A model generated the notes under the pieces. It was not told the origin of the DNA. It searched no databases and saw nothing but the letters and a program-made list of their open reading frames with translations. This document shows positions 9,536 to 18,334 of a DNA stretch of 56,908 nt, one piece after another. This DNA is from Planococcus soli (GTDB taxonomy: Bacteria > Bacillota > Bacilli > Bacillales_A > Planococcaceae). The position numbers and the translations under genes are program-made. Location of the stretch: NCBI RefSeq assembly GCF_016881065.1, contig NZ_WXYN01000029.1:1-56908 (forward strand), written 5' to 3'. Within the stretch, counting starts at the first letter, position 1, and every line of letters starts with the position of its first letter.

Positions 9536-10309
9536 ATGACAATCGAGAGAATAATTGAAAAAATAAGAAATAATGATGTAGTTTTATTGATTGGTTCTGG
9601 TTTTTCACTGTACGCTGGAATGCCAAGCATTGAAGATATAAAAAAAGAAATTCTTAGTAAATGCAATGAAGTAGAGCGAATAGAATTGGAAGAAACTCAT
9701 AGCTTCCCCCAGTTTTTTGAAGCTTTTGTTGGAATGAGAAATGGCTCAAAAAACGAATTGTTTGCCACTCTGCAAAATCTGATTGACATAAACCCCGACT
9801 CCCTTAAATATCATAAATTAATCTCTGAAATCCCTCAAATAGAAACAATTATTACTACAAACTACGATAGATTATTCGAAATGGCCTATGGAAATAGAAA
9901 CATAGTGCCTATTGCTCAAAGTATAAATTTCCCTTACTCTCAGGGTGACAAAGTTAAGCTTTATAAAATTCATGGTGATATTCATCAGTTAGATTCAATC
10001 CTAATAACCCAAACTGATTTCAATAACTTCTTTCATGAGATGAATAATTCACTTTGGAACAAAGTAAAGACATTAGTGGCTGAAAAAACAATTTTATTTA
10101 TTGGGTTTAGTTATGGCGATCAAAACATTGAATTCTTAGTAGATGCTGTCAGTCGCGAGCTTGGTTCTCATATGAAAGAGTCCTTTCTTCTAGCTCCTAA
10201 TATGCCTAATTATAAAGTGAAATCCTTAGCTAATAAAAAAATTAAATTTATAAAGACGACTGGTGAAGAATTTGTAGAGCAGCTGCATAGTGAAGTAAAA
10301 AAAAAGTAG
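9536..10309 (+). CDS. SIR2-like NAD-binding protein, probably N-terminal half of a frameshift product
   Basis: A 257-residue SIR2-family domain: GSGFSLYAGMPS (20-31), TTNYDR (107-112, with N109 and D111), KIHGD (144-148, H146) and FIGFSYGDQNIE (188-199). This is the SIR2_2-type layout of bacterial defence NADases, not the zinc-bearing deacylase type. In phage defence, such domains deplete NAD+. The protein stops at TAG 10,307 immediately after nine A bases (10,297-10,305). The -1 frame is open across that run and continues without a stop to 11,436. Without frameshifting the product is a bare SIR2 domain; with it the product is 633 residues. Ribosome site AAGGAGTGG precedes the ATG. Confidence 0.88.
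   Translation: MTIERIIEKIRNNDVVLLIGSGFSLYAGMPSIEDIKKEILSKCNEVERIELEETHSFPQFFEAFVGMRNGSKNELFATLQNLIDINPDSLKYHKLISEIPQIETIITTNYDRLFEMAYGNRNIVPIAQSINFPYSQGDKVKLYKIHGDIHQLDSILITQTDFNNFFHEMNNSLWNKVKTLVAEKTILFIGFSYGDQNIEFLVDAVSRELGSHMKESFLLAPNMPNYKVKSLANKKIKFIKTTGEEFVEQLHSEVKKK
10297..10309 (+). other. candidate -1 slippery site A_AAA_AAG followed by stop
   Basis: In the SIR2 frame the codons end GTA AAA AAA AAG TAG, so 10,300-10,306 is exactly the dnaX-type heptamer A_AAA_AAG with a stop codon directly after. Slipping back one base leads into the 10,306-11,436 frame. The A9 tract could equally act by transcriptional slippage, by length variation between cells, or be a sequencing error. No strong downstream hairpin or upstream AGGAG stimulator is visible. 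Confidence 0.55.
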
Positions 10310-10413
10310 TTGTTGATATAATAAAAGGCTCTATCAATGCACAAAAGGGTTCTGTTCTATTAAAAGACTGGGGAGTCGATTTAGGTTTTTCGCTAATTGA
10401 CGGCAAACTAAGT

Positions 10414-11436
10414 ATGGAAAATTTAAAAGCAGTTGATGATGAATCAATTAAACTCTCTCTCTCATTAAAAGATTTTAGTTTATACGAAAAAATGAAGAAC
10501 AACCCTTACGAAATTATTGAAATTGATAGTTCACTAATTCTTTCATTTAACTCATCATATAAAGATATTGAATTGCCTTTTGTTGAGAATATAAGTGACA
10601 TTAAAATAAGCTTAATTCCTGTTCCTGAAATAGAGTTTAAAACAGATATCTTTATACCGTCCACTGATATATTAATTGATAATGTTATTTGCAAAAGTTA
10701 TGGATCACAAAATGTAGAACTTCTGCGATTTGATCATGCACTTTTTAAATTTGAAATTAATCTTAAAGATTTAAAAATTCACTACAAAGTTGAAGAAAAT
10801 TTTACATCAGCAAGACGGGCTAGACTGTTCTTCGGTTTTCTTGATGCTTTAGTTAATACTGATTCAGGAATAACTCTTACCCCCTACCCTTCCAATAACA
10901 GCAATGTTCCTACCGAAGATATTACTATTCAGTTCAGTATAAGTAAGAAAGAGAATTCACCACAACAAAAAGAAATTCACTTTATTTATGATCTTTTAAA
11001 TAAAATCATACTTATAGAAGATCACTATAAAGTCAAATTTGAACAGTTTCATTTCAATATTAATGAAGAAGAAAGTTTTCATGTAGAATTGCTGATTGCC
11101 AATATTAGAAGTGAGCCTTTTATTACCGACAAATTTCCATGTTATGTACCTTTTACCGAATTCAAAAGAATTAAAGAAGAGGTTTTAAATAAAGATGTAC
11201 TAGTGCAGTTTGAGGTTACAGAAGAAATTACTGTGGAGCTTTACGGAAAAAACATTTCAATAAAAAATCGAATTATACAGGTTGCTGCGAACAGCATCTA
11301 TATGATTAATGAAAAAGAAGTACGACGACAGTTGAAGAATCATAAGGAAACTCTATTAGTTATTCTTGGTAGCAGAACTGGCAACTTCACTTATCAATTT
11401 AAACCTGCAATATCTAAGGTATTAGCTGATTTGTAA
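10414..11436 (+). CDS. unrecognised C-terminal partner of the SIR2 protein
   Basis: From the first ATG this is 340 residues, but no ribosome site precedes that ATG and the same frame is open back to 10,294, giving 36 sensible extra codons (VVVDIIKGSINAQKGSVLL...). It is therefore probably translated as the C-terminal part of a 633-residue SIR2 fusion by -1 shift at 10,300-10,306. The sequence is acidic and beta-rich with repeated long strands and no catalytic motif I recognise; no membrane segment is present. In SIR2 defence proteins the second domain usually senses the invader, which is a plausible inferred role here. Confidence 0.7.
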   Translation: MENLKAVDDESIKLSLSLKDFSLYEKMKNNPYEIIEIDSSLILSFNSSYKDIELPFVENISDIKISLIPVPEIEFKTDIFIPSTDILIDNVICKSYGSQNVELLRFDHALFKFEINLKDLKIHYKVEENFTSARRARLFFGFLDALVNTDSGITLTPYPSNNSNVPTEDITIQFSISKKENSPQQKEIHFIYDLLNKIILIEDHYKVKFEQFHFNINEEESFHVELLIANIRSEPFITDKFPCYVPFTEFKRIKEEVLNKDVLVQFEVTEEITVELYGKNISIKNRIIQVAANSIYMINEKEVRRQLKNHKETLLVILGSRTGNFTYQFKPAISKVLADL

Positions 11437-11492
11437 ATAACAATTAGTCTATTGCAATCAAAGAATTTTTTATCGATCTTCTTACATTAAAT

Positions 11493-11529
11493 AAAACCCG
11501 CATTTCTCTTTTTGAGAAATGCGGGTTTT
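11493..11529. terminator. bidirectional hairpin terminator
   Basis: Perfect 16-base arms (11,493-11,508 and 11,514-11,529), loop of 5 bases, A run before and T run after. It lies between the convergent SIR2 and small-protein genes. Confidence 0.85.
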
Positions 11530-11535
11530 CACTTA

Positions 11536-11739
11536 TTATTTTTTAATATTTACTACAAGCACTTTGCCTAATTTCCCAACAATTCCGGAATAAACACCAT
11601 CTTTCGGTGTTTTTTTCCCCTCTTTGATTTCAAACCCAGCTTTTCGTAACTGTTGTAGCGCCAGTTCACGTTCTTGCTGCCATTTTTGCGAGCGTTTAGG
11701 TGTTACTGGTCTATGATTTTTTACATCTGTAGTATGCAT
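11536..11739 (-). CDS. small basic protein, unrecognised
   Basis: A 67-residue Lys/Arg-rich protein (MHTTDVKNHRPVTPKRSQKW start), helical in the middle and ending in short strands. The start at 11,739 is chosen because AAGGTGG precedes it and because it then begins 25 bases after the stop of the upstream membrane-protein gene; a longer frame to 11,841 would overlap that gene. Likely the second gene of that two-gene operon. Function unknown. Confidence 0.6.
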   Translation of the reverse strand: MHTTDVKNHRPVTPKRSQKWQQERELALQQLRKAGFEIKEGKKTPKDGVYSGIVGKLGKVLVVNIKK

Positions 11740-11764
11740 AAGGACCACCTTACCCTTCTCTGTA

Positions 11765-12769
11765 TTATGTATTATACCCGTTTTCAAGTTCTGATAAAAG
11801 TAAAGTAAACTCTTCTTTGACGGTTTGTAATGCATCATCATAATTTTCTTCTAAAATACTAGAATCTAATGCAATTGAAAAAAGATGCGGCTCTCCACCA
11901 ATAATTGCAAGTGACGCAAGATATTGGCGATTTGCTTTATCGTTACTCCCTTCGTGAGTAAAAGAATAAAAAACTTCTCTAAGAATTCCAGCTCGAATTA
12001 GCCCTGTTCTACGAGAATTCCGCAAATTCTCTAATCTTGCTTTCTGACCTTCATTAAATGGTGCTGTGAGGTCAATTTCCATTTCATCCTCAAATGCCTC
12101 TAATGCGAGATCCATTAGCATGTAGAGTCCTGTTTCTTCATCTGTTAGGGTAGTTTTTTCTTGCAGCCTATCATTTGATCTTATGATAAAAGGAACCAAT
12201 TCAGTAAAGGATTCCTCTTCGAATTTTTTTAGCGCGTTTCTAAAATTTCTGAGGTCCTTTCTATTCACAAGAAAAACCATCTGATGAATCGCATTTATAT
12301 TTACCCCATCAAATACAGATCCTGCAAGAAACTTCAGAGTAAAAATAGTTTTCTGTCTACGATTTTTTTCTTCGAATCTATAAGATTGGACAGCATGTAC
12401 ATACTGATTTCGAGTTATGAATTTACGAAATATCAGTTCTAAGTTATCTTGAAATCGATAGTTATTTAGCTGTCTATTTGCACTAACTAAAATCTGCATT
12501 TCAGATCCTAACTTCTCTTCTAAATCTAGAATATTTTCTTCTAACTGAGTCTTCTTATGATTGTGGATAGTAGTACCAACTAAAATTACTAATACTACTA
12601 TAATAATTGTAAAACTAAGAGGGAATTCCGTTGAATCAACAACAGGTTCAATATATACCTTAAAAAAATCTTCTGCTAGATCCGAAAATCCATACCAAAG
12701 AGTTGAGAAAAAGGTAAATCCAATTAATATAATTACCATAAATATCTTTTTCCAGACACTATTACTCAA
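11765..12769 (-). CDS. two-TM membrane protein, unrecognised
   Basis: A 334-residue protein with two transmembrane helices (residues about 8-26 and 49-67), a coiled-coil-like segment (about 72-100) and a soluble domain of about 230 residues with alternating strands and helices that may be GAF- or sensor-like; I cannot name it. It probably sits in the cell membrane with the large domain inside. It is followed by the small basic protein in the same direction and converges on the SIR2 gene. Membrane sensor-effector proteins are common in defence islands, but no function is shown by the sequence. Confidence 0.6.
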   Translation of the reverse strand: MSNSVWKKIFMVIILIGFTFFSTLWYGFSDLAEDFFKVYIEPVVDSTEFPLSFTIIIVVLVILVGTTIHNHKKTQLEENILDLEEKLGSEMQILVSANRQLNNYRFQDNLELIFRKFITRNQYVHAVQSYRFEEKNRRQKTIFTLKFLAGSVFDGVNINAIHQMVFLVNRKDLRNFRNALKKFEEESFTELVPFIIRSNDRLQEKTTLTDEETGLYMLMDLALEAFEDEMEIDLTAPFNEGQKARLENLRNSRRTGLIRAGILREVFYSFTHEGSNDKANRQYLASLAIIGGEPHLFSIALDSSILEENYDDALQTVKEEFTLLLSELENGYNT

Positions 12770-12951
12770 ATTTTTTCCCTCTTTCTATAGAGTTCCAATT
12801 GCATATAAATTTCCTGGCTCCTTAATAAACATTTTATCCATTCAATTAGCTTATTTCAAAATAAATTTTCAGTTTTTCTCATTTTTATAAACATATTATA
12901 GCTTACATTAAAGCTCCCCATTAAAATTGCGGACCTTTATTTTTTTAGTAC

Positions 12952-14346
12952 TTATTTAATTTTATCAAGCTCACTTAAATAAAATATTTTTTTATTATCA
13001 TTAACGATTATACTTGGTGATAAAAAATATTTCTGATGTTTTGAATAGTTGTTAGATATTTCTAAAAAACGTGAGTAAAGATAATGAAAAAGCATTTTAC
13101 TGAAGGTATTTATTAGCGTACTGAATGATTTTGTTTCCATCATTTGTAAATCGAAATTATCTTGAAACTTTTCTATATGACTAAGATAGGGAAAGATTTG
13201 CTTTCCATGAACGTAGATTGGTGAGCGATGATTATAAGTAATATTTTTTTCATATTTGATATTATATATCCATTCACCATAACACTCATTTTTCCACTCA
13301 ATAAAGGGATGTTTGAATTTCGTCTGTTTAATAAATCCGTTATTGCCATAACATTTTTTTATCTGCATATTTGTAGTTTTATTTAAGTGTTTTAATATAT
13401 ATCTTTCAACTGATTTGAATATAGCCTTTGATTGGGTAAACAAAACTTGATTTAAAACATCTGTAATTGAGGCAGCATTAATAGGACGTTTATTCATTAA
13501 AGCTTTAAGGTTATACCCCATGTATCTTGCATTAGTAAGAGGATAGGTAAGTTGGAAAGTCTGATATTTGTCAACGCTGTAAGCTAATTTTTGTACTTTA
13601 TAAATATTGTTCAAAAGATATGGTAATTTATTATAAATAACATTAATATCATCAACTTTATATCTATTGGAAAATAAAAAATAAATTTTTTCATCAGTAA
13701 TTCTCTTTAAATTCAATAAGTCTTTTAGAGGATATTTAAACTCAAGCTCAACAAACCAGTACTGCATGTTTTGAATAAATTTTTCGGAATTCAAAATGGA
13801 AGTATTGCAACTTTGGCAAGTAAAAGCATTTTCTTTGTAGCCAATACCATACCCTCTAAAAACATTTGAGCATTCGGGACATTTTCGAGTTAACATTTCC
13901 TTAGGATGATAAGGACAATATAATACAATCATCAACTGATGTAGAATACTGTGAAAGCCGTTTGCCAAACATTCTTTACAAAAAAACAACTCTTTATGCA
14001 TTAAATTAGCCGGTAATAAATTGTAGTTAAAAATTTTAAATTGAATTAGGTATTTTTCAGTATGATTTGACCACTCAAAACCAAACTCCTTATGCAGCTT
14101 TACGTAGGATAAGTACTGCATCCTTGAATAAGAAGAGCGACCAGTATAATTTGAAATAGTATTGTTTGTAAATAAATTAAAGAAGGTTTTTCCATTAATA
14201 CTATTTGCGAACTTATATTTTTCTACTATTCCCCATAGTGATTCTCCAGATTGAATCCATTTCTTATTCCAGGTACTCGTAGTGATCCCTTCTCCCTTAA
14301 TAAATTGAAATGAAATATCAGAAGTTATTATTAAAATAAAATTCAT
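12952..14346 (-). CDS. tniQ: TniQ/TnsD-like target-site selector
   Basis: A TniQ-family protein that selects the insertion site and loads TnsC. The conserved N-terminal Trp motif (WNKKWIQSGESLWGIV) is followed by a zinc cluster: CKEC, CPYH, CPEC and CQSC. Read from ATG 14,346 it has 464 residues and overlaps the tnsC end by 29 bases. That gives about 25 residues before the Trp motif that have no counterpart in the second TniQ, and the ATG lacks a good ribosome site. A strong AAGGGAG lies just before an ATC codon at 14,286, which would align the start with the second TniQ, so the real start may be the non-standard ATC. Last gene of the tnsABC block. Confidence 0.85.
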   Translation of the reverse strand: MNFILIITSDISFQFIKGEGITTSTWNKKWIQSGESLWGIVEKYKFANSINGKTFFNLFTNNTISNYTGRSSYSRMQYLSYVKLHKEFGFEWSNHTEKYLIQFKIFNYNLLPANLMHKELFFCKECLANGFHSILHQLMIVLYCPYHPKEMLTRKCPECSNVFRGYGIGYKENAFTCQSCNTSILNSEKFIQNMQYWFVELEFKYPLKDLLNLKRITDEKIYFLFSNRYKVDDINVIYNKLPYLLNNIYKVQKLAYSVDKYQTFQLTYPLTNARYMGYNLKALMNKRPINAASITDVLNQVLFTQSKAIFKSVERYILKHLNKTTNMQIKKCYGNNGFIKQTKFKHPFIEWKNECYGEWIYNIKYEKNITYNHRSPIYVHGKQIFPYLSHIEKFQDNFDLQMMETKSFSTLINTFSKMLFHYLYSRFLEISNNYSKHQKYFLSPSIIVNDNKKIFYLSELDKIK

Positions 14347-15316
14347 CAACTTTTTTATCTTTATACAAGTTAGTATTTGCAATAATATATCCAGAATTCT
14401 CAATAGCATCTAGCCAGTGTTGTACATTTAACTCGGATAAATTCTCTCCAAATATTCCATAGTTCTTTAAGGTATACTCAATAGCCCTAATAACATATAA
14501 GGCTGGGATTTCTCTAAACTCTAAAATATTGTGATCATCTTGGATAGTAGCGAATGCTTTAAGAAAGTCGTCAATACTGTTCATTAGTCTAAATCCTTCA
14601 TCATATTGTTGACTGAAATAGTGTTTAGTGAAAGTTATATTACTTTCTGGTGGAAATTCTGTGTAGTTATCATATTCGTTCAATACAGCTTCAAAGTCTT
14701 CTTTCTTAATGAAACCCGTATATCTATAGTCATCTGCCATAAATCTTCCTACAATTTGCAGCTTTTTGTAACGTTTAAAGCTATTCAATGTTTCTATAAT
14801 TTCTTCTTGCGCAACTAAAATTGTGATAAGACTAATTCCAAAACTATCCAATTCATTAAAAATGTCCATTAACCACTCAAAATCATTGTTTTTTAAACGT
14901 TGGGCATCATCTATAAAAAATATTATCTTATTTTGGTTTGATTCTTCTACCACATTAATTAAAAAGTTACTTAATCTTTTTCGTTTTTCTGAAGGCCTAC
15001 CTTCGAATGGTATACCGTGATTTACTTCACTCAGCATGTTTTCAAAAAATGTATTTTCTTTTGAGCTTAAATGATTTGTCCACTTTATATGAAAATTTGG
15101 TATTCTAAAGCCGAAGTCAGTTTCCATAGTATGCCTAATATAATTTATAAGACTTGTCTTTCCTACTCGAGGTTTCCCGTATACAATGGCTCCAGGTAGT
15201 CTCAAGTTAATCCAGTTATAAATAATCGCTTTTGAATTATTTATCTGATTAGTACTTATAATATAGCTACCTGTCTCAATTGGATGTTTACTGATGTTCT
15301 GATAGTTATAGCGCAT
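14318..15316 (-). CDS. tnsC: TnsC-like AAA+ transposition regulator
   Basis: A 332-residue ATPase: Walker A GKPRVGKT (47-54), Walker B IIFFIDDAQRL (131-141). TnsC proteins form ATP-dependent filaments on DNA that link the target selector (TniQ) to the transposase (TnsA/B). It starts 15 bases after the tnsB stop. It is shorter than E. coli Tn7 TnsC (about 555 residues) and close in size to the compact TnsC of other Tn7-like elements. Confidence 0.88.
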   Translation of the reverse strand: MRYNYQNISKHPIETGSYIISTNQINNSKAIIYNWINLRLPGAIVYGKPRVGKTSLINYIRHTMETDFGFRIPNFHIKWTNHLSSKENTFFENMLSEVNHGIPFEGRPSEKRKRLSNFLINVVEESNQNKIIFFIDDAQRLKNNDFEWLMDIFNELDSFGISLITILVAQEEIIETLNSFKRYKKLQIVGRFMADDYRYTGFIKKEDFEAVLNEYDNYTEFPPESNITFTKHYFSQQYDEGFRLMNSIDDFLKAFATIQDDHNILEFREIPALYVIRAIEYTLKNYGIFGENLSELNVQHWLDAIENSGYIIANTNLYKDKKVDEFYFNNNF

Positions 15317-15331
15317 ACCTTCCTCCCCTTC

Positions 15332-17389
15332 TTAGAAAGTGATGGATTTGCCTTTTGTCTTACCGAATTTTTCAATTGTCTTTTTATGTCTTTCATCAAT
15401 TTCTGCATTCAAGTTTTTTTCAATCATACTATTGCTTACTTCTATTTGTTTGATATTTTTCACTTCATCCTTAACTTTTCTTCCAGACAAAACCCTTGAA
15501 TTCTTCTTTATAATTTTTTGTTGAATCCCTTCATTTTTACTATATAATTTTTGTATTTCTTTTTTTTCATCTTCTAACATAACATCAGCGTTATGTTCTT
15601 TTTTATATCTTTTTATTTCTTGCAATTTTATTCGTGCTTTTTTGTCAGAGATAGATTTAGTAGCTAAAAAATTTTGATAAGCCTCAATTGGATCTTCATA
15701 TTTCAAATAATCAAACTCTGTACTATTTTTGTGTTTCATAATTTGATGGCGCATTTCTAAACTGTGCGGTACTTTACCCCATATTCCTTTCGCGGTCAAA
15801 GTATCATATAACGACCCATCACTTAGAAATGCCTTAATGTGCTGAATGTTATCATCATCTATCAAAAGAGTTAACTGTTTGCCTATCACAGAAGTATCGT
15901 TATTTAACTTAGGACTAGAATATCTTTGGTACATGTAGTTGATGTACCCATTGCGTCCCTCATTAATATTTCCCCTCACCATAACCTTTAGGCTATTTGA
16001 AAATAAATCAGATGTCTCTTTTTGATTTTCAGATAGTCTTCTAATATACATACCGCGATTAATTCTGTTTTGAATAACCTCTAAAGGAGAAAATCCATTA
16101 TGTGCTGAATGTTTGGTACTATTATAATTTGCAATAACAACATCCATAATTTCTTCCATGTGATCAATGGTAATTTCATAAATAATTGATTTTTCTTCTG
16201 CATTTTCTCTTATACTGTCCATTGGATTGCTACCAGTAGTAGAAGGTATTCTGTGGAAACTACTAAATTCTAATGTTCTAAAAAATCGTTCTATAATAGC
16301 TCTTCTGACTGGATTGGCAACGGGACCAAAATTTATAGCGCAGTTAAGTTTCATAAGATTATCAAGAACTTTTTTTGACTTATGAGCTTTGGCATTATCC
16401 ATAGAAATTTCATCCCATATTGCATATCTAGTATCGGTTATAATATATGATGGAAAACCAGATCCGTGGTTGTATTGTAAGCCTGGAATAGTTAAATTTT
16501 TAGGGGTCCATGGAATAAGTGATTTTTTTAAGCACTGTAAAAACTCCTTTGAAGAGTAATTATTATTTGAATAACTTATGTGGTAACCGATAATCCCCCT
16601 AGAGGCTACATCAATTACACAAAGAAGCCAGACTCTACTCATGTTATTTATTATCTTATCTCCACTTGGTGTATAAGTTACGATCGAGAATATGGCATCA
16701 ATTACATGGGCATCGAACTCCACTCTTTCAAAAGGTCTAACTACATGAGTATAGGCATTAGTAGTATTATTTACATTTCTATTAATCATGAGCGCCTCTT
16801 TACTAGTTAAATTTGCCTTTTGACTACCGTTTGCCAATGAGTTTAAAAATCTTGTGATCGATTTATAAGCGAAGGTTGAAGAAGTAAATGGATAGTGGTC
16901 TTTACTAATGCCCAAATCAGAACACTTATTAACAAACTTTTTGTGTATATTTTTGTAACTTTGTTTTTTCTCTCTTACAACTTTTTTATTTTTATTAAAA
17001 TATTCTTCAACCAGCAGTTTCTCTAAATCAGGATAGTCTGTTAATAATTTTGAAAAATTACCAGTATAACTTTTGTTATATGAATTAACTTCATAGGATT
17101 TTATCCTGAAATACGGTAATAAAGCCTTATAACCATATATTCCCCCATCTTCATTTAGTGTTAGGCATCGATTAACAAAATAATATAAGGTTTCGCTATT
17201 TAATCTAGTTTGTTCCAAAATACTTTTTACGCTCATTTCAGTTTTCAAGAATAAGTTAATAGCTTTCTTTTTTCTCATAAAATCCTCTTGTTGTTCTTTT
17301 GAAAGATCGAGTGTATATACTTCTTCCCAGCTTTCCGGATCTATAAAAAAACCACTTAATCCAGTTCTTTCAAGATACTTTCTAACCAT
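15332..17389 (-). CDS. tnsB: TnsB-like DDE transposase
   Basis: A 685-residue retroviral-integrase-fold transposase that joins the 3' ends of the element to target DNA. The catalytic triad is visible: D226 in EFDAH, D331 in MDNAKAH and E367 in IERFF. N-terminal helical DNA-binding domains precede it and a beta-barrel plus a charged C-terminal tail follow; the tail would contact TnsC. It overlaps tnsA by 8 bases. No frameshift or missing residue is seen, so the enzyme looks active. Confidence 0.92.
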   Translation of the reverse strand: MVRKYLERTGLSGFFIDPESWEEVYTLDLSKEQQEDFMRKKKAINLFLKTEMSVKSILEQTRLNSETLYYFVNRCLTLNEDGGIYGYKALLPYFRIKSYEVNSYNKSYTGNFSKLLTDYPDLEKLLVEEYFNKNKKVVREKKQSYKNIHKKFVNKCSDLGISKDHYPFTSSTFAYKSITRFLNSLANGSQKANLTSKEALMINRNVNNTTNAYTHVVRPFERVEFDAHVIDAIFSIVTYTPSGDKIINNMSRVWLLCVIDVASRGIIGYHISYSNNNYSSKEFLQCLKKSLIPWTPKNLTIPGLQYNHGSGFPSYIITDTRYAIWDEISMDNAKAHKSKKVLDNLMKLNCAINFGPVANPVRRAIIERFFRTLEFSSFHRIPSTTGSNPMDSIRENAEEKSIIYEITIDHMEEIMDVVIANYNSTKHSAHNGFSPLEVIQNRINRGMYIRRLSENQKETSDLFSNSLKVMVRGNINEGRNGYINYMYQRYSSPKLNNDTSVIGKQLTLLIDDDNIQHIKAFLSDGSLYDTLTAKGIWGKVPHSLEMRHQIMKHKNSTEFDYLKYEDPIEAYQNFLATKSISDKKARIKLQEIKRYKKEHNADVMLEDEKKEIQKLYSKNEGIQQKIIKKNSRVLSGRKVKDEVKNIKQIEVSNSMIEKNLNAEIDERHKKTIEKFGKTKGKSITF

Positions 17390-18020
17390 CTATCCACACC
17401 TCCGTATTAAATCCCAAGTTAATTTCATAAATATTAGAACAGATCACATTATCTTTAATTAGCCGGAAAATTATAATAGTAACAAGTTCCATCTCGAGAT
17501 CTAGTTCCTGAGCGATAGATAAAATCCTTCTTCTTTCAGTTGAAATTTTCGATTGAATTTTTTCAATTGCTTTCAGGTTTTTCGACGTATCTATTTTTGA
17601 TAATATCTTTAAATTCGATAAATAAATCGGATTTTTTCTGATTTCCTCTTCAGTTAATAACTGATGTTTCAAGTTATTTTTTTTACACCATTCTTTTTGA
17701 ACTTTAAGTTGTTTTCGCACGCGATCAGTTTCTAGATCTTGTTTATATTTTATTTCTACAATTTCTTCAGAACCATTGGTATAGCATAAGTACATATCAG
17801 GAATCGAAGTAATTCTTTTGTTATTATCGTTAACTGTTTCAATTAAAAGAGGTTGTTCACAATAGTGTTTAATTAGAGGGTTATTTTCAATTATTAACCA
17901 ATGGTCATACTCAAGACTACTGTATAAAAATACACTTCTATTTATTTTATAACTCCATACAATCCATCTATTACTCCCGTATTTGCTGTTAAAGTTCGTA
18001 GTATAAGGTTTTGTAAACAT
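17382..18020 (-). CDS. tnsA: TnsA-like endonuclease
   Basis: A 212-residue restriction-enzyme-like nuclease that cuts the 5' ends of a Tn7-type transposon, allowing cut-and-paste movement. Catalytic residues fit the PD-(D/E)xK pattern: E37 in SLEYD, D75 in IPDMY, and E89-I-K91. The C-terminal part is a winged-helix-like region that would bind TnsC. First gene of the tns operon, reading inward from the right end. Its presence separates this element from TnsA-less relatives that form cointegrates. Confidence 0.88.
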   Translation of the reverse strand: MFTKPYTTNFNSKYGSNRWIVWSYKINRSVFLYSSLEYDHWLIIENNPLIKHYCEQPLLIETVNDNNKRITSIPDMYLCYTNGSEEIVEIKYKQDLETDRVRKQLKVQKEWCKKNNLKHQLLTEEEIRKNPIYLSNLKILSKIDTSKNLKAIEKIQSKISTERRRILSIAQELDLEMELVTIIIFRLIKDNVICSNIYEINLGFNTEVWIDG

Positions 18021-18214
18021 TATTGTAACCCCCGATTTTTATTATTTAATTATATATTTAAAATTTGAAATATTCAGTATTTAATGTCTATGATTATACA
18101 CAGCAGAAATAATTCTGTCTATAAGGGACAGAAATTGCTGATTATACTAAACTAAAACCTTGAATTATAGGTGGTTTTTAAAAATCAAAATTCATACTTT
18201 CTTGTCCTTGTACA
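18021..18214. other. candidate right end of the Tn7-like element and tns promoter region
   Basis: Between the tnsA start and TTGTACA at 18,208-18,214. It holds the inverted copy (18,163-18,182) of the left motif at 171-190. An imperfect palindrome spans 18,101-18,140, with inner arms TTCTGTC (18,113-18,119) and GACAGAA (18,127-18,133) and outer CAGCA/TGCTG. Reading inward, TATAA-type cores recur about every 22-28 bases. This fits an array of transposase sites that doubles as the operator of the tns promoter. Confidence 0.45.
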
Positions 18215-18333
18215 TAAATCTACCCCTTCTATTTCAAACAGTTTAAAGTTCTTACTGCTGAGATCTTCACTAGTTTACTTCATGATTTTTTACCTACTTG
18301 TTCATACCTTTAATCTCGTTGCTACATCTGCCC
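18215..18333. other. junction between island and chromosome
   Basis: AT-rich spacer after the candidate right end and before the terminator of the MFS gene. No gene is supported. The shift to moderate GC occurs across this segment. Confidence 0.35.
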
Positions 18334-18334
18334 A

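Noticed and set aside
10414-11436. Independent gene starting at ATG 10,414
   Set aside because: No ribosome site, and the frame is open upstream to the slippery run; a frameshift extension fits better.
1-18214. CRISPR array or Cas genes guiding the Tn7-like element
   Set aside because: No regularly spaced direct repeats and no Cas-like protein were found in the island.
103-18219. Target-site duplication around the candidate ends
   Set aside because: TTAGT and TAAAT differ at two positions; no other pair of TGT/ACA ends gave equal flanks.
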